This document shows, in pieces, positions 16,847-25,517 of a DNA stretch of 64,000 nt. The stretch comes from Rhodovibrionaceae bacterium (lineage in GTDB: Bacteria > Pseudomonadota > Alphaproteobacteria > Kiloniellales > DSM-21159). The stretch is taken from NCBI GenBank assembly GCA_028279885.1, contig JANQMX010000060.1, positions 62,001 through 126,000 on the forward strand, given 5' to 3'. The notes under the pieces are model-generated. The model saw only the letters and a program-made list of their open reading frames with translations. It ran no database searches and had not been told where the DNA came from. The stretch's first letter is position 1. Each line of letters opens with the position of its first letter. Made by a program: the position numbers and the translations under genes.

Positions 16847-19054
16847 ATGACAAGAATAGGTGCAAGGGTCATGTTGATCGCCGCGTCGATCGCATTGGCC
16901 GGCTGTGAAACGATTGGACCGCTCTGGCCCGAGAACCCGGACAACTACGTCAGCTATAGTCGCGTACAGGATCCCAACGATCTGCAGAACGGGGTACCGA
17001 GCCAAGAAAGCGAGGCCGATCGAGCGGCGAGTGAAGATGCCTATCTGGCCGAGATCGACGACCTGTCGGGTCTGGACGAAGAGGAGCAGGAGCCTGCGGT
17101 CAGCGGCTTCATCCAGCTGGGCTGGCCCGGCGAAACGCTGGTCGGCAGCGGTCTCGGCAACCCGGCCAGCGGTGAGGGCTCGGATATCGCCCTCGACTTC
17201 GAAGGGGCCGACCTGGCAAGCGTCATCAAGGTAATCATGGAGGATGGCCTCGGCGCCAGCTACGTCCTCGACCCACGTGTCTCGGGCACGGTGACCCTGC
17301 GCACCAACGGTCCGCTGTCCAGAGCCGACATCCTGCCGACGCTGGAAGAAATCCTGCGGCTCAACAATGCCGCGATCGTCGAGCGCAACGGTGTATTTCG
17401 CATCATTCCGCGGGAGGAAGCCGGCCTTTCCGCTCCGTTGCTGTCAGCACAGGAAGCCCAGGTCAGGGGCTTGACGGTCCGTGTGACGCCGCTGCGGTTC
17501 GTTTCGGTTGAGGAGATCGCCGACATTCTGGAGAGCCTGGCGCCGGTCGCCGGTGCCATTCGCTATGACCGGAGCCGAAATCTTGTCTTCACCATCGGTA
17601 CGGCAGCCGAGCAGGCGACCATACTGGATGCGCTCTCGGTGCTTGACGTCGACTACTTCGCGTCTCGCTCCTTCGCCCTCCGCCCCTTGCGTGAGGCGGA
17701 AGCCCAGCCGGTGGTGGACGAACTGACGGCCGCCTTCGCCAGCCCATCGGGCATCGCCAGCACGGCCATCCGATTTCTCCCCGTCGAACGCATGAACGCC
17801 GTTCTGATGATCGCCGAGGATAGCGTCCTGCTCGACGACGCCATGGTGCTGACCCGAAATCTCGACCAGGACAGCGGAGAATCCGCCAGGCTACGGGTCT
17901 TTCCGGTCTCCAATCGTCGGGCCGCCGACTTGGCCATCCTCCTCGGCGATGTCTTCGGAGCCGAAACGTCGCTCGGCCCTCAGGGTGGCTCCGACCCGCT
18001 CAGCCCGAGCCTGACGCCGGAATTCGGCCGAACGGATGCCGACCCGGGAACCGACGTTGTAACCGCACCGGACCTGGCGGACACGGCCCCGACGCCCTCC
18101 CCAGGCGCCGGGCCGCTTGCCGGCGGACTTGGCGGAGGCGGCGGAGGTGGCGAAAGCGGCGTTCTTCGTATCGTGGCCGACGAGGCGAGCAATTCGCTGC
18201 TGGCTCTTGTGACCGGAGAAGGCGCGCGCGCCATGCGCCGAACGCTTCGCCGCCTCGACACGCAGCCGCTCCAAGTCATGATCGAGGCCACGCTTGTCGA
18301 GGTCACGCTGAACGAGGAGCTCGACTTCGGCGTCCGCTGGTTCTTCGAAAGCGGGGACTTCAGCTTCGACTTCGGCGATGCGGCCGGAACGGGGGCAGCA
18401 AGCGTGCTGCCGGGATTCAATGCCGCTTTCCGCACGTCCGACGCGCAGGTCACCATCTCGGCGCTGGATGCGGTCACGGACGTCAAGATCCTCTCTTCGC
18501 CGACCTTGATGGTCATGGATAACGAAGAAGCGCGTCTACAAGTCGGCGACGACGTGCCGATCGTCGTGCGGTCCTCCCAGTCGACAGATGACCCGAATGC
18601 GCCGATCGTGACGGAAGAAGAGTTCCGTGAGACGGGGGTCATTCTGAATATCCGGCCGCGGGTGAACGCGGCCGGAAACCTCTCACTGCAAATCCGCCAG
18701 GAGGTCTCCAGCGTTGCGCCGACAACCGGCACGGTCAATCCGACCTTCAACCAGCGGGTCGTCGAAAGCACCATTCTGGTCAACAGCGGCGAGACGATCG
18801 CTCTGGCCGGCTTGATCGAAGGCGAGTCGGGACTCCGCCGTGACGGCCTCCCCGTTCTCTCTCGGCTGCCGCTGATCGGTCCGCTGTTCGGCGTCACCGA
18901 GCGCAGCGGCGACCGCAACGAACTGATGATCCTTATCCGGCCCTTCGTGGTCCGCGATCAGAGCGAGGCGCGCGCGGCGACCAACGAGCTGCGGCGCAAA
19001 TTGTCCAGTCTCGATGAGACGGTGTTCAGCGAGGGGGCCAAGAGAGAAGAGTAG
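16847..19054 (+). CDS. gspD: Type II secretion secretin GspD (lipoprotein form)
   Basis: A 735-residue outer-membrane secretin. ATG 16847 (after GTGGGAAGG) gives a signal ending in LAGC at residues ~18-21, a lipobox, so the protein is probably lipidated and may not need a separate pilotin. N0/N1-type domains follow (IALDFEGADLASVIKVIMED; VRGLTVRVTPLRFVSVEEI), then N2/N3 with a Gly-rich linker (GGGGGGGES), then the secretin core (MIEATLVEVTLNEELDFGVRW, VTDVKILSSPTLMVMDNEEA, VNPTFNQRVVESTILVNSGETIALAGLI). It closes the operon, 54 bases after the GspN-like gene. Confidence 0.93.
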   Translation: MTRIGARVMLIAASIALAGCETIGPLWPENPDNYVSYSRVQDPNDLQNGVPSQESEADRAASEDAYLAEIDDLSGLDEEEQEPAVSGFIQLGWPGETLVGSGLGNPASGEGSDIALDFEGADLASVIKVIMEDGLGASYVLDPRVSGTVTLRTNGPLSRADILPTLEEILRLNNAAIVERNGVFRIIPREEAGLSAPLLSAQEAQVRGLTVRVTPLRFVSVEEIADILESLAPVAGAIRYDRSRNLVFTIGTAAEQATILDALSVLDVDYFASRSFALRPLREAEAQPVVDELTAAFASPSGIASTAIRFLPVERMNAVLMIAEDSVLLDDAMVLTRNLDQDSGESARLRVFPVSNRRAADLAILLGDVFGAETSLGPQGGSDPLSPSLTPEFGRTDADPGTDVVTAPDLADTAPTPSPGAGPLAGGLGGGGGGGESGVLRIVADEASNSLLALVTGEGARAMRRTLRRLDTQPLQVMIEATLVEVTLNEELDFGVRWFFESGDFSFDFGDAAGTGAASVLPGFNAAFRTSDAQVTISALDAVTDVKILSSPTLMVMDNEEARLQVGDDVPIVVRSSQSTDDPNAPIVTEEEFRETGVILNIRPRVNAAGNLSLQIRQEVSSVAPTTGTVNPTFNQRVVESTILVNSGETIALAGLIEGESGLRRDGLPVLSRLPLIGPLFGVTERSGDRNELMILIRPFVVRDQSEARAATNELRRKLSSLDETVFSEGAKREE

Positions 19055-19286
19055 CGGGGCGAGCTCCATTCGGATCCCGATCGTTGTCGAGAAGGACATA
19101 CACTCCGACTAGAACGGTCGTGATCGTGAATAGAAACGCGTTGATCTGGATGGTCGATCTGCCCGCCATCGCAGAGCAGTGTTCGGAGAGCCCCCATCCA
19201 TGGTCATCACGCTCTGCACGGTGATCAATTTGACTTGATGGTCACTCAATGAGACTGCTTGGGTGCCTGTCTGGGAGGGGGCCGAC

Positions 19287-20147
19287 ATGAGAACCGCATA
19301 TCTCGCAACGTTCTTTTTGCTTGCCGCACCAGCTGGCGCACAAACTGTCATTGCGACCGACGCGGGTTTTCCCGAAGGCCCAGTCATAGTCGACAACGTG
19401 CTTCACTGGGCGGAGTACGGATCAAATCGCATCCGTACCTGGGATGGTGAGACCGTGGCGACCTTGGCCGACTTGCCCGGCTGCGGGCCATCGGCCGTGG
19501 CACCCCTCGGGGACGACTTGGCGGTGACGTGCTACGATGACGGCACCGTTGCTCGGATCGGGCGAGATGGCGCGGAGGTGGCGCGCTACGATACCGATGT
19601 TGACGGCAAGGCTTTGATTGGCCCGAACGATTTCACGCCGGCTGCGGACGGGGGGCTTTGGATGACCACCTCGGGTCCGTGGGAGTCGGCCCCCATCGTG
19701 GGTGCCGTCTACCATCTCGCGCTTGATGGGGCGCTGACGCAAGCGGCCGACGACTTGCACTATGCCAACGGGATCGCGCGTTTGCGCGAGCGCCTGTATG
19801 TGAACGAAAGCGAGGCGGGACGCGTGATTTCCTTCGCTGTAGAGGGGACGACGCTATCGGACCGCAGGCTCTTCGCGCGCATAACAGACCTTGACCCCGA
19901 AGCCGGGGCATACCCCGACGGGCTGAAGGCCGGACCGGACGGCAATCTGTGGATCGCAAGCTTCGCAACGGGAACCCTCGTGATCGTCGATCCCGCAGGA
20001 GGACATGTGAGGACAGTGGTCGTGGATGCACCGACAGCCCCGAACCTCACCTTCTCAGCGGATGGCACGACGGCCTATGTTGCCGTGGTCGATGAAACGA
20101 CCGAGCCTCCCTATGCGGGCAGGATTATCTCTGTCCCGATAAACTAG
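19287..20147 (+). CDS. Exported SMP-30/gluconolactonase-like beta-propeller protein
   Basis: A 286-residue protein with a Sec signal peptide (MRTAYLATFFLLAAPAGA) and a six-bladed propeller of the SMP-30/gluconolactonase/LRE family. The metal residues typical of this family can be placed: Glu30 (FPEGP), Asn114 (GPNDF), Asn161 (YANGI) and Asp211 (YPDGLKAGPDGNLWIA). ATG 19287 follows GGGAGGGGGC; an upstream GTG at 19263 is less likely. The family includes lactonases, but many exported members have no known substrate. It appears to be a single-gene unit between the T2SS operon and a convergent sigma-factor locus. Confidence 0.82.
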   Translation: MRTAYLATFFLLAAPAGAQTVIATDAGFPEGPVIVDNVLHWAEYGSNRIRTWDGETVATLADLPGCGPSAVAPLGDDLAVTCYDDGTVARIGRDGAEVARYDTDVDGKALIGPNDFTPAADGGLWMTTSGPWESAPIVGAVYHLALDGALTQAADDLHYANGIARLRERLYVNESEAGRVISFAVEGTTLSDRRLFARITDLDPEAGAYPDGLKAGPDGNLWIASFATGTLVIVDPAGGHVRTVVVDAPTAPNLTFSADGTTAYVAVVDETTEPPYAGRIISVPIN

Positions 20148-20213
20148 GGGCGTCGCTTCCGAATTGAGCGGGCGGCTCTCGAAGAGCTGCTGCTTCCGAC
20201 AGAGCCGAGGCTG

Positions 20214-20654
20214 CTAGCCCGGTGTGGCATTCGCCAGGCGGCGGCGGTCTTCGGCCGAGAGCTGGGGCAGTACTTCGATCATGAAGTCGTCGATGCTGTT
20301 CATGAAGTCTGCCATGAGCGGTGGCCTCATTTCGCGCAGACGCTGCATGGCTTCGAGGTCCAGTGGCTCGGCGCTGGCCAGCCGACGAACCTCGGTATGG
20401 GCATTGGCCAAGGCGTCGCGTCGCGCGGCAATCTCGGCCCGGTGCTTCTCGAAGGTCCTGCGAAAGACAGCCTCTCCCTCGGAGGACAGCTTGCTGGCCA
20501 TACGCTCCATAAAGGCCTCCGGCTCAGGAGGGAAGGCGGTCGGGCGTTCGAGGTAAAGCGACACGCCCAAGGCGATGAGAAAGAAGTTCGACGCGAGAGA
20601 GCAAAGGAAGGCGAGACGGAGCCAGCGCTGCGCCAGCATATTCTTCCAGATCAT
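20214..20654 (-). CDS. Periplasmic heavy-metal-sensor-like protein (CnrX/ZraP-type fold)
   Basis: A 146-residue membrane-anchored protein: a helix at about 12-34 (LAFLCSLASNFFLIALGVSLYL), then an all-helical periplasmic domain (EAFMERMASKLSSEGEAVF, FEKHRAEIAARRDALANAH, LREMRPPLMADFMNSIDDF) matching the heavy-metal-resistance family. It lies 3 bases after the anti-sigma candidate, in the order sigma, anti-sigma, sensor, as in cnrH-cnrY-cnrX. The sensor would tell the membrane anti-sigma when to release the sigma factor. It has few His, so metal sensing is uncertain. Confidence 0.7.
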   Translation of the reverse strand: MIWKNMLAQRWLRLAFLCSLASNFFLIALGVSLYLERPTAFPPEPEAFMERMASKLSSEGEAVFRRTFEKHRAEIAARRDALANAHTEVRRLASAEPLDLEAMQRLREMRPPLMADFMNSIDDFMIEVLPQLSAEDRRRLANATPG

Positions 20655-20657
20655 GAT

Positions 20658-21104
20658 TTAACCGAGCAGGTTGGACGCCGATGCCAAATTGAAGAGATCA
20701 AACTCGTTGGCCCCGTACGGCAGATACTTCATCAAGATCAATCCAACAAGAACGCCGGCGACCGTCCCGCTGCACATGGCAACGAGTTCCCTAGGTACCG
20801 GCCAGATCAGCCGCAGAAGCCAAGGGCGACCGTCCTCATGCTCTGTCTCGATCTCCCTGTCCTCAGCCAAGCCGGCCTGGTGCTCGGCGACCCGGCGCAT
20901 GATGCGGTCGGTCAATGCGGACTCGACCGCAGGCATCGCGTCCGGCGCGAGGGCGGCATCCAGCGATTGGGCTTGCTGCAACAGCGCGCGTGCCGCCGGC
21001 TCATGCGATAGCAGCATCTCCGCTGAGCGTGCCAGCGCATCCGGCCAGCGGCTTAAATCCCCACCATATGTGTCGAGCGCGTCCTGGAAGCGCTCAAGAG
21101 TCAT
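20658..21104 (-). CDS. Putative membrane anti-sigma factor
   Basis: A 148-residue protein with a cytoplasmic helical region (MTLERFQDALDTYGGDLSRW, then ARALLQQAQSLDAAL) and one membrane helix at about 106-126. ATG 21104 overlaps the end of the sigma gene and has AGG 6 bases upstream; ATG 21122 is an alternative. Overlap with a sigma gene, a single membrane span and a CnrX-like partner downstream all suggest it holds the sigma factor at the membrane. It lacks the HXXXCXXC zinc motif of ZAS anti-sigmas. Confidence 0.65.
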   Translation of the reverse strand: MTLERFQDALDTYGGDLSRWPDALARSAEMLLSHEPAARALLQQAQSLDAALAPDAMPAVESALTDRIMRRVAEHQAGLAEDREIETEHEDGRPWLLRLIWPVPRELVAMCSGTVAGVLVGLILMKYLPYGANEFDLFNLASASNLLG

Positions 21105-21765
21105 CAAAGACCTGTCGGGCATCGACCTTCATTCTGTTCAGAATCCCCCGCAAGTTCTTGCGGCCACGTTTCAATAGGGATTCCACGGCGTTGGTCGTCG
21201 TGTCCAGCAATTCCGCCAATTCGCGGGCGGTATAACCCTCATGGTAGTACATAATTAGGGCCAAATACTGTTGTTCAGGTAGTTTCGACATCGCGGACCG
21301 CAAGCGCGCGACGATCTGTTCGTGATGAATTGTTGCGACGGCATCGTCGCTCTCGTCCGCCGGCTCCGCGTCGTCCTTGAGCTCCTCCTCGCGCCGGCGG
21401 CGCTTGACGTCAAGGCAGCAGTTGAAGACCACGCGGTGCAGCCAGGTCGAAAAGCGCGCGCCTTCGTTGCGCCAATCCGCCCGCTTTATCCAGACCCGGA
21501 GAAAGGCCTCCTGTACGGAGTCCTCCGCCCGTGCGTGGTCTCCCAGGATGCGCAGCGCAAGCCGGTGCATGCGCTGCACGTGACGTTCCACCAGCAGCCG
21601 ATAGGCCGTCTCGTCGTCGCCTCGGACGCGCTCCATCAGCGTCTCGTCCGACAGCGATGCCAACTCGGACGACACTGTCGTGACCGCGCGGCTCTCGATC
21701 TCTCGTCGCGTCTCGCTGTCGCGACGAGACCCAAGATCAAGCAACGTCAATGCCGTTTGCGCCAT
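21094..21765 (-). CDS. ECF-type RNA polymerase sigma factor
   Basis: A 223-residue sigma-70 family factor with regions 2 and 4 only. Region 2: YRLLVERHVQRMHRLALRI, EDSVQEAFLRVWIKRADW, FSTWLHRVVFNCCLD. Region 4: MSKLPEQQYLALIMYY, then ELAELLDTTTNAVESLLKRG. Start ATG 21765 is likely; a start further 5' (to 21828) lies within fliS. Even so, the gene overlaps the end of fliS by 29 bases, so it can be reached by transcription from the flagellar genes. It overlaps the anti-sigma gene by 11 bases. The length and partners resemble CnrH-type ECF factors. Confidence 0.87.
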   Translation of the reverse strand: MAQTALTLLDLGSRRDSETRREIESRAVTTVSSELASLSDETLMERVRGDDETAYRLLVERHVQRMHRLALRILGDHARAEDSVQEAFLRVWIKRADWRNEGARFSTWLHRVVFNCCLDVKRRRREEELKDDAEPADESDDAVATIHHEQIVARLRSAMSKLPEQQYLALIMYYHEGYTARELAELLDTTTNAVESLLKRGRKNLRGILNRMKVDARQVFDDS

Positions 21766-22177
21766 GAGCCGTTCCGATGGTTCCCGATTGTGCGCCCGAT
21801 GTTTGGGCCAAGACTTCGGCCCAGGCATCGCGAACCACCGCGACCTGCCGAATGACCGAGTCGATCCGGGCCAGGGGATCCGTCTGCCTGGGCACCGCGA
21901 GGGTTTGGAAGGATAGGCCGTTGTAGTAGCGCAGCAGGGTCGCGCTGACCTGCTTGCCTCTCTGGTGGTCGAGATTTGCGGCCAGCATCTCGAAGATCAT
22001 GGCTGTGCGCCGAAGAGACTCGAACGCGTCATCGAAGTCCGCTTCCGACCACTGCCTGCGCGCCTCCGTCAAGCGGCCGATTGCCTGATCGTAAAGCTCG
22101 ATTGCCGCCGCAACACCGGTCAGCGGCGCGCGAGAGCTCTGATAGGCGCGCAAAGCGGATTGATGACCTGGGTTCAT
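21737..22177 (-). CDS. fliS: Flagellar export chaperone FliS
   Basis: A 146-residue FliS-like chaperone that binds the flagellin C-terminus before export. It starts at ATG 22177 with GGAGAAGGA upstream; a longer version has no ribosome site. Family features: ALRAYQSSRAPLTGVAAAIELYDQAIGRL (the conserved helix with tyrosine and membrane-facing small residues), then a four-helix bundle. The C-terminal ~20 residues are extra and overlap the sigma gene. It follows fliD by 37 bases. Confidence 0.8.
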   Translation of the reverse strand: MNPGHQSALRAYQSSRAPLTGVAAAIELYDQAIGRLTEARRQWSEADFDDAFESLRRTAMIFEMLAANLDHQRGKQVSATLLRYYNGLSFQTLAVPRQTDPLARIDSVIRQVAVVRDAWAEVLAQTSGAQSGTIGTAHGANGIDVA

Positions 22178-22214
22178 CTCGCATCCTTCTCCGGGCAATC
22201 TCTGGGCAATGCCG

Positions 22215-23885
22215 CTAGTCGTCGGTTTCAAACAGGACGTTGAGGTGGTCTTTCAGGCGGTTGGCTTCGGCGATCTGGTTTTCCAGATAGGCGTAGTATT
22301 CGATCAGCCTCTGACGGTGGTCCTCGGCCCGCCGCTCGATGTCGGAGACCTGTTGCTCCATCGCCTCGATGCCGTCTTCGGCGGCTTCGATGGCAGCCGG
22401 GATCTGGCCGTCGTCGCCGTTCCCATAGGCCGAGAAACTGTTGTAGAGCCGCTCGGCGAGCCCACGAGAGATCTCGATGTCGATGGAGGTCGCCTGCTCG
22501 CCGGTGAAAACCAGCACAAGACCTTCGTACTCGGTGCCGTCGGCGCCGATCAGGCGGGTGCCGTCGACGGTGAACAGGCTGCTGTCGCCGTTCACCGATG
22601 CGGAGACGGCGTTGCCGTCCGCATCCACCGCGATGTCCAGCGTGAAGCTCTGCTCTGCCGGGCCGTCGCCGTTGCGCAGCACGTCGATCTCGTTCGAGCT
22701 GGCGGTCATCTGGAACTGGAACAGGGCTTGGACGCCCTCCAGGTCGGCCACCATTGCCTCTTCCAAGGCCGCGTTGTCGATGACGAGGTAGTTGTTCTCG
22801 TCGAAGGTGATGCCTATGTCGGCCAGCGATGCGATGCCTGTGGAGTCGTTGCCGGTCGCCAGGATGGAGGAGACCTGGGCGCTCAAATTACGCAGCAGCG
22901 TGTCGCCGAACAGGATCGCGTCCTCCGACACCTCGCCTTCCGCGCCGACTTCCTGATTGCGCAGCACAAACTCGCGGTAGGCGTTGTAGCTTTCCACGAA
23001 GCTGTTGATGTCATCGATGGCGGTGGAAAGATCGCTCTCCACATCCATCTGCAGCGTGGTGCCCGGCTCGGCGCCGTAGAGATAGAAGGTGACGCTGTCC
23101 AGAATGTCGTCGATCTCGTTGCTGTCGCGGGTGATCTCGACGCCGTCGAGCCGGACGATAGCCGATTGCGGGGGCTGAAGCTCGTTCGCCGCAGTGCCAT
23201 CAGGCTGGATGACGCCGAGGCCTTGCATCACGCCGCCGCTGTTGTCGGTGACCGAGATGGCCTTTGCGGTGTCGTCTGCCGTGAGAACGAGCTGAAAGAC
23301 GCCCTCGCTGACCTTGATGACTGACGCCAAGACCCCGGTATCCTCGCTTTCCACATTGATCGCGGCCGCAATATCGTCGAGCGACATGTCGGCCGATACG
23401 GAGATGGTGGCGTCGGTCGCGCCTTGGGCCGAAAGGGTGAAGCTTCCGGTCAGACCGAGCGCCTGATCTCTGCTGGTCATGTCGCCGCTGGCGATCTTGT
23501 GCGCCTCGGCGATTTGCACGATCTCGAGATCGTAGCTGGCCAGTTGCGCATCGTCCTCGACGGTCACGCCCAGCAGATTGTTCGGATCGCTGCCGCTGTT
23601 CGAAGACAGGAAGGCAATCTTTTCGCCGAAGGCGTCGTCGCCGCCGTCATCCGGATTGCGCAGCGAGGCCACAGAGCTTGCCACCGCGTTGCTGAGATCC
23701 TGCATCTCTTCGTAAGCGGCGACCCGGCTCTCTTCCTCGGCGATCTCGACTTCCAGCCGGTCGGCTGGCGCCAAACGCTGCTGCACCGCGCTCTCGATCA
23801 GCGCTTCGCTCTCGAGGTTGGAGGTTGAGATGTAAGTCGTCGATCCGGGCGATGTGCTGCCGTTCGTACCGCTGATGTCACTCAT
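22215..23885 (-). CDS. fliD: Flagellar filament cap protein FliD
   Basis: A 556-residue FliD (hook-associated protein 2). The N-terminal FliD_N region (about 10-115; ESALIESAV-like helix, then EEESRVAAYEEMQDL), the central D2-D3 strands, and FliD_C (about 330-545) with SYNAYREFVLRN, LGDTLLRNLSAQVSSIL and a long C-terminal coiled-coil (AIEAAEDGIEAMEQQVSDIERRAEDH) are all present. The cap drives flagellin folding at the filament tip. It lies between flagellin and fliS on the minus strand, 138 bases after flagellin. Confidence 0.92.
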   Translation of the reverse strand: MSDISGTNGSTSPGSTTYISTSNLESEALIESAVQQRLAPADRLEVEIAEEESRVAAYEEMQDLSNAVASSVASLRNPDDGGDDAFGEKIAFLSSNSGSDPNNLLGVTVEDDAQLASYDLEIVQIAEAHKIASGDMTSRDQALGLTGSFTLSAQGATDATISVSADMSLDDIAAAINVESEDTGVLASVIKVSEGVFQLVLTADDTAKAISVTDNSGGVMQGLGVIQPDGTAANELQPPQSAIVRLDGVEITRDSNEIDDILDSVTFYLYGAEPGTTLQMDVESDLSTAIDDINSFVESYNAYREFVLRNQEVGAEGEVSEDAILFGDTLLRNLSAQVSSILATGNDSTGIASLADIGITFDENNYLVIDNAALEEAMVADLEGVQALFQFQMTASSNEIDVLRNGDGPAEQSFTLDIAVDADGNAVSASVNGDSSLFTVDGTRLIGADGTEYEGLVLVFTGEQATSIDIEISRGLAERLYNSFSAYGNGDDGQIPAAIEAAEDGIEAMEQQVSDIERRAEDHRQRLIEYYAYLENQIAEANRLKDHLNVLFETDD

Positions 23886-23943
23886 CGATGAGACGCCTTA
23901 GAAGGGTTGACGCAGGCAGATCAGATACACGAGGCCAGGAGGT

Positions 23944-24000
23944 GCCCCCGCGTGCGGGGGCGAGAGATGCCGGTCTTCGGGCTTATTGGTCTTCGGCATC
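23944..24000. terminator. Two inverted repeats between flagellin and fliD
   Basis: The first is a perfect 7-bp stem with a 4-base loop (GCCCCCG-CGTG-CGGGGGC, 23944-23961). The second is GATGCCG/CGGCATC around a 20-base loop (23967-24000), whose arms also contain the direct repeat GGTCTTCGG. Neither is followed by a clear T-run on the minus strand, so they may cut flagellin read-through into fliD or stabilise the flagellin mRNA instead of ending it fully. Confidence 0.4.
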
Positions 24001-24023
24001 CCTGTCCTCCCGCCGCGCGCGGC

Positions 24024-24851
24024 CTAACGCATGAGGTCCAAGAGCCGCGAAGACATGTTGTTGGCGTGCGCCAAGGCCGAGATACTGGCACTGGTCAGCA
24101 CTTCGGCCGAGGAAAGCCGGCTCTGCTCTTCGGCGACATCGACATCCATGATGGCCGATTGCGCCGCATCGAGGTTCTCGATCGAAGTGTCGATCACCTG
24201 ACCGCGGTAGTCGAAGCGAGACATCTGGGCACCGAGCTCGGCGCGTGCCGTCGAGACGGCGTCGATGGCGACGTCGATGGCGGCCGCTGCGGTTTCCGCG
24301 TTGGCCGCGGTCGTTACGTCCGTGCCGGCGACCGTGAGGGTCGTGGTATCGAGGCTGCCGATGGTGACCGTCAGCATATCGTTCGTCACATCGGTGCCGA
24401 CCAGGAAGTCGACGCCCGCTGCGTAGGCGGAAGAGCCATCGAGCAATGATTGCCCGTTGAAGCGCGTGCCAGTGGCGATGTCGTCGATTTCTTCGATCAA
24501 CTGCTGGTATTCGGCGTCGATGTAGGTTCGCTCGGTGTCGGTCACCGCGCCGGACAGCGATTGCGCCGACAGCGACTTGAGGCGCTGCAGGATGTCGGAG
24601 ATGCGGGCGGCGCCACCGTCCGCGGCCTGCAGGATCGAAGAGCCGTGCGAGGCGTTGGTCGAGGCTTGCTGCAGGACGGTTACGTCCGACTGCACCCGGG
24701 TGCCGACGGCGAGGCCGGCGGCATCGTCGGAAGCTTGGGTGATGCGCGATCCGCTCGCGAGCTTCGAGATCGAGCTCGCCTCCATGTCGGAGTTGACGTT
24801 CAGATAGCGCAGCGCCGAGTTGGCGGCGGTATTCGTCGTGATGACAGGCAT
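24024..24851 (-). CDS. fliC: Flagellin
   Basis: A 275-residue flagellin. The conserved D0/D1 N-terminus (NTAANSALRYLN, then SGSRITQASDDAAGLAVGTR) and C-terminus (SRFDYRGQVIDTSIENLDAA, SALAHANNMSSRLLDLMR) pack into the filament core; only a short variable middle (about 140-205) lies between, so the exposed D2/D3 domains are nearly absent. Short flagellins are usual in alphaproteobacteria. It is the first gene of the minus-strand flagellin-fliD-fliS set, with a long upstream region. Confidence 0.95.
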   Translation of the reverse strand: MPVITTNTAANSALRYLNVNSDMEASSISKLASGSRITQASDDAAGLAVGTRVQSDVTVLQQASTNASHGSSILQAADGGAARISDILQRLKSLSAQSLSGAVTDTERTYIDAEYQQLIEEIDDIATGTRFNGQSLLDGSSAYAAGVDFLVGTDVTNDMLTVTIGSLDTTTLTVAGTDVTTAANAETAAAAIDVAIDAVSTARAELGAQMSRFDYRGQVIDTSIENLDAAQSAIMDVDVAEEQSRLSSAEVLTSASISALAHANNMSSRLLDLMR

Positions 24852-25517
24852 GCGTGTTCTCCTACGTCGGTGCCAGCTGGCCTACATGAGCGGTCGGCAG
24901 GCAGGGTTTCGCATGAAGGCGATGCGCCTTCCGAAGGCTTCAACGCGGGATAGGTCGCTTTCCTGGCGCAAATTTTTCGGACATCGTCGAGATTTCTGTC
25001 CGGACGCGATAGGACAGGACGCCAAGGCGAAGCTGAAAAGCTCGGATTTCTCCCGTTCTCAGACTGGTCTCTGGTCTTTGATTTGGGTCGCTCGCGTCGC
25101 CGATGCTGCGCTTCCACATCAGTGGGCTTCGGCCAACCCTTCTACCTGAAGGCGTGTTGCAATGCCTGCCCTGGGCGGCGACCAGGGGCGGGGATGGCTT
25201 ATGAACGAGGCTGCAGCCGTGCGAACGCCCTCGCGGGCCGTTCCTGCCCGCTATCAACCTTATCGCATAAAATGCGAGAAATTTCACCCGGAAAGCGGCG
25301 GCGGAATCTCATAAAGTATTGCAATTAATGCATTTTTATTAACCATGTTTGGTAGTGACCTGCCGCCGCGCGATCGTTGACAAGGCACCGCGCGAAGCCG
25401 TTCCGTCGCCTGCCATGCGACGGCTCTTTTGCTCCCGCTCCAAAAAAAGCTGCGCCAGGATTTCGCGTTTGGCTCGTGTAACCGCGGTGAGAACCGAAAA
25501 ACGGGAGCACAGGTGTC
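24852..25517. promoter_or_regulatory. Divergent control region between flagellin and flgD
   Basis: 666 bases without a credible gene. It must carry promoters for flagellin (minus) and flgD (plus). The stretch 25260-25345 is AT-rich and contains TGCAATTAATGCA. TTGACA occurs at 25377, but no -10 is at the right distance. I could not find a convincing sigma-54 (GG-N10-GC) or sigma-28 site by eye. Confidence 0.4.
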
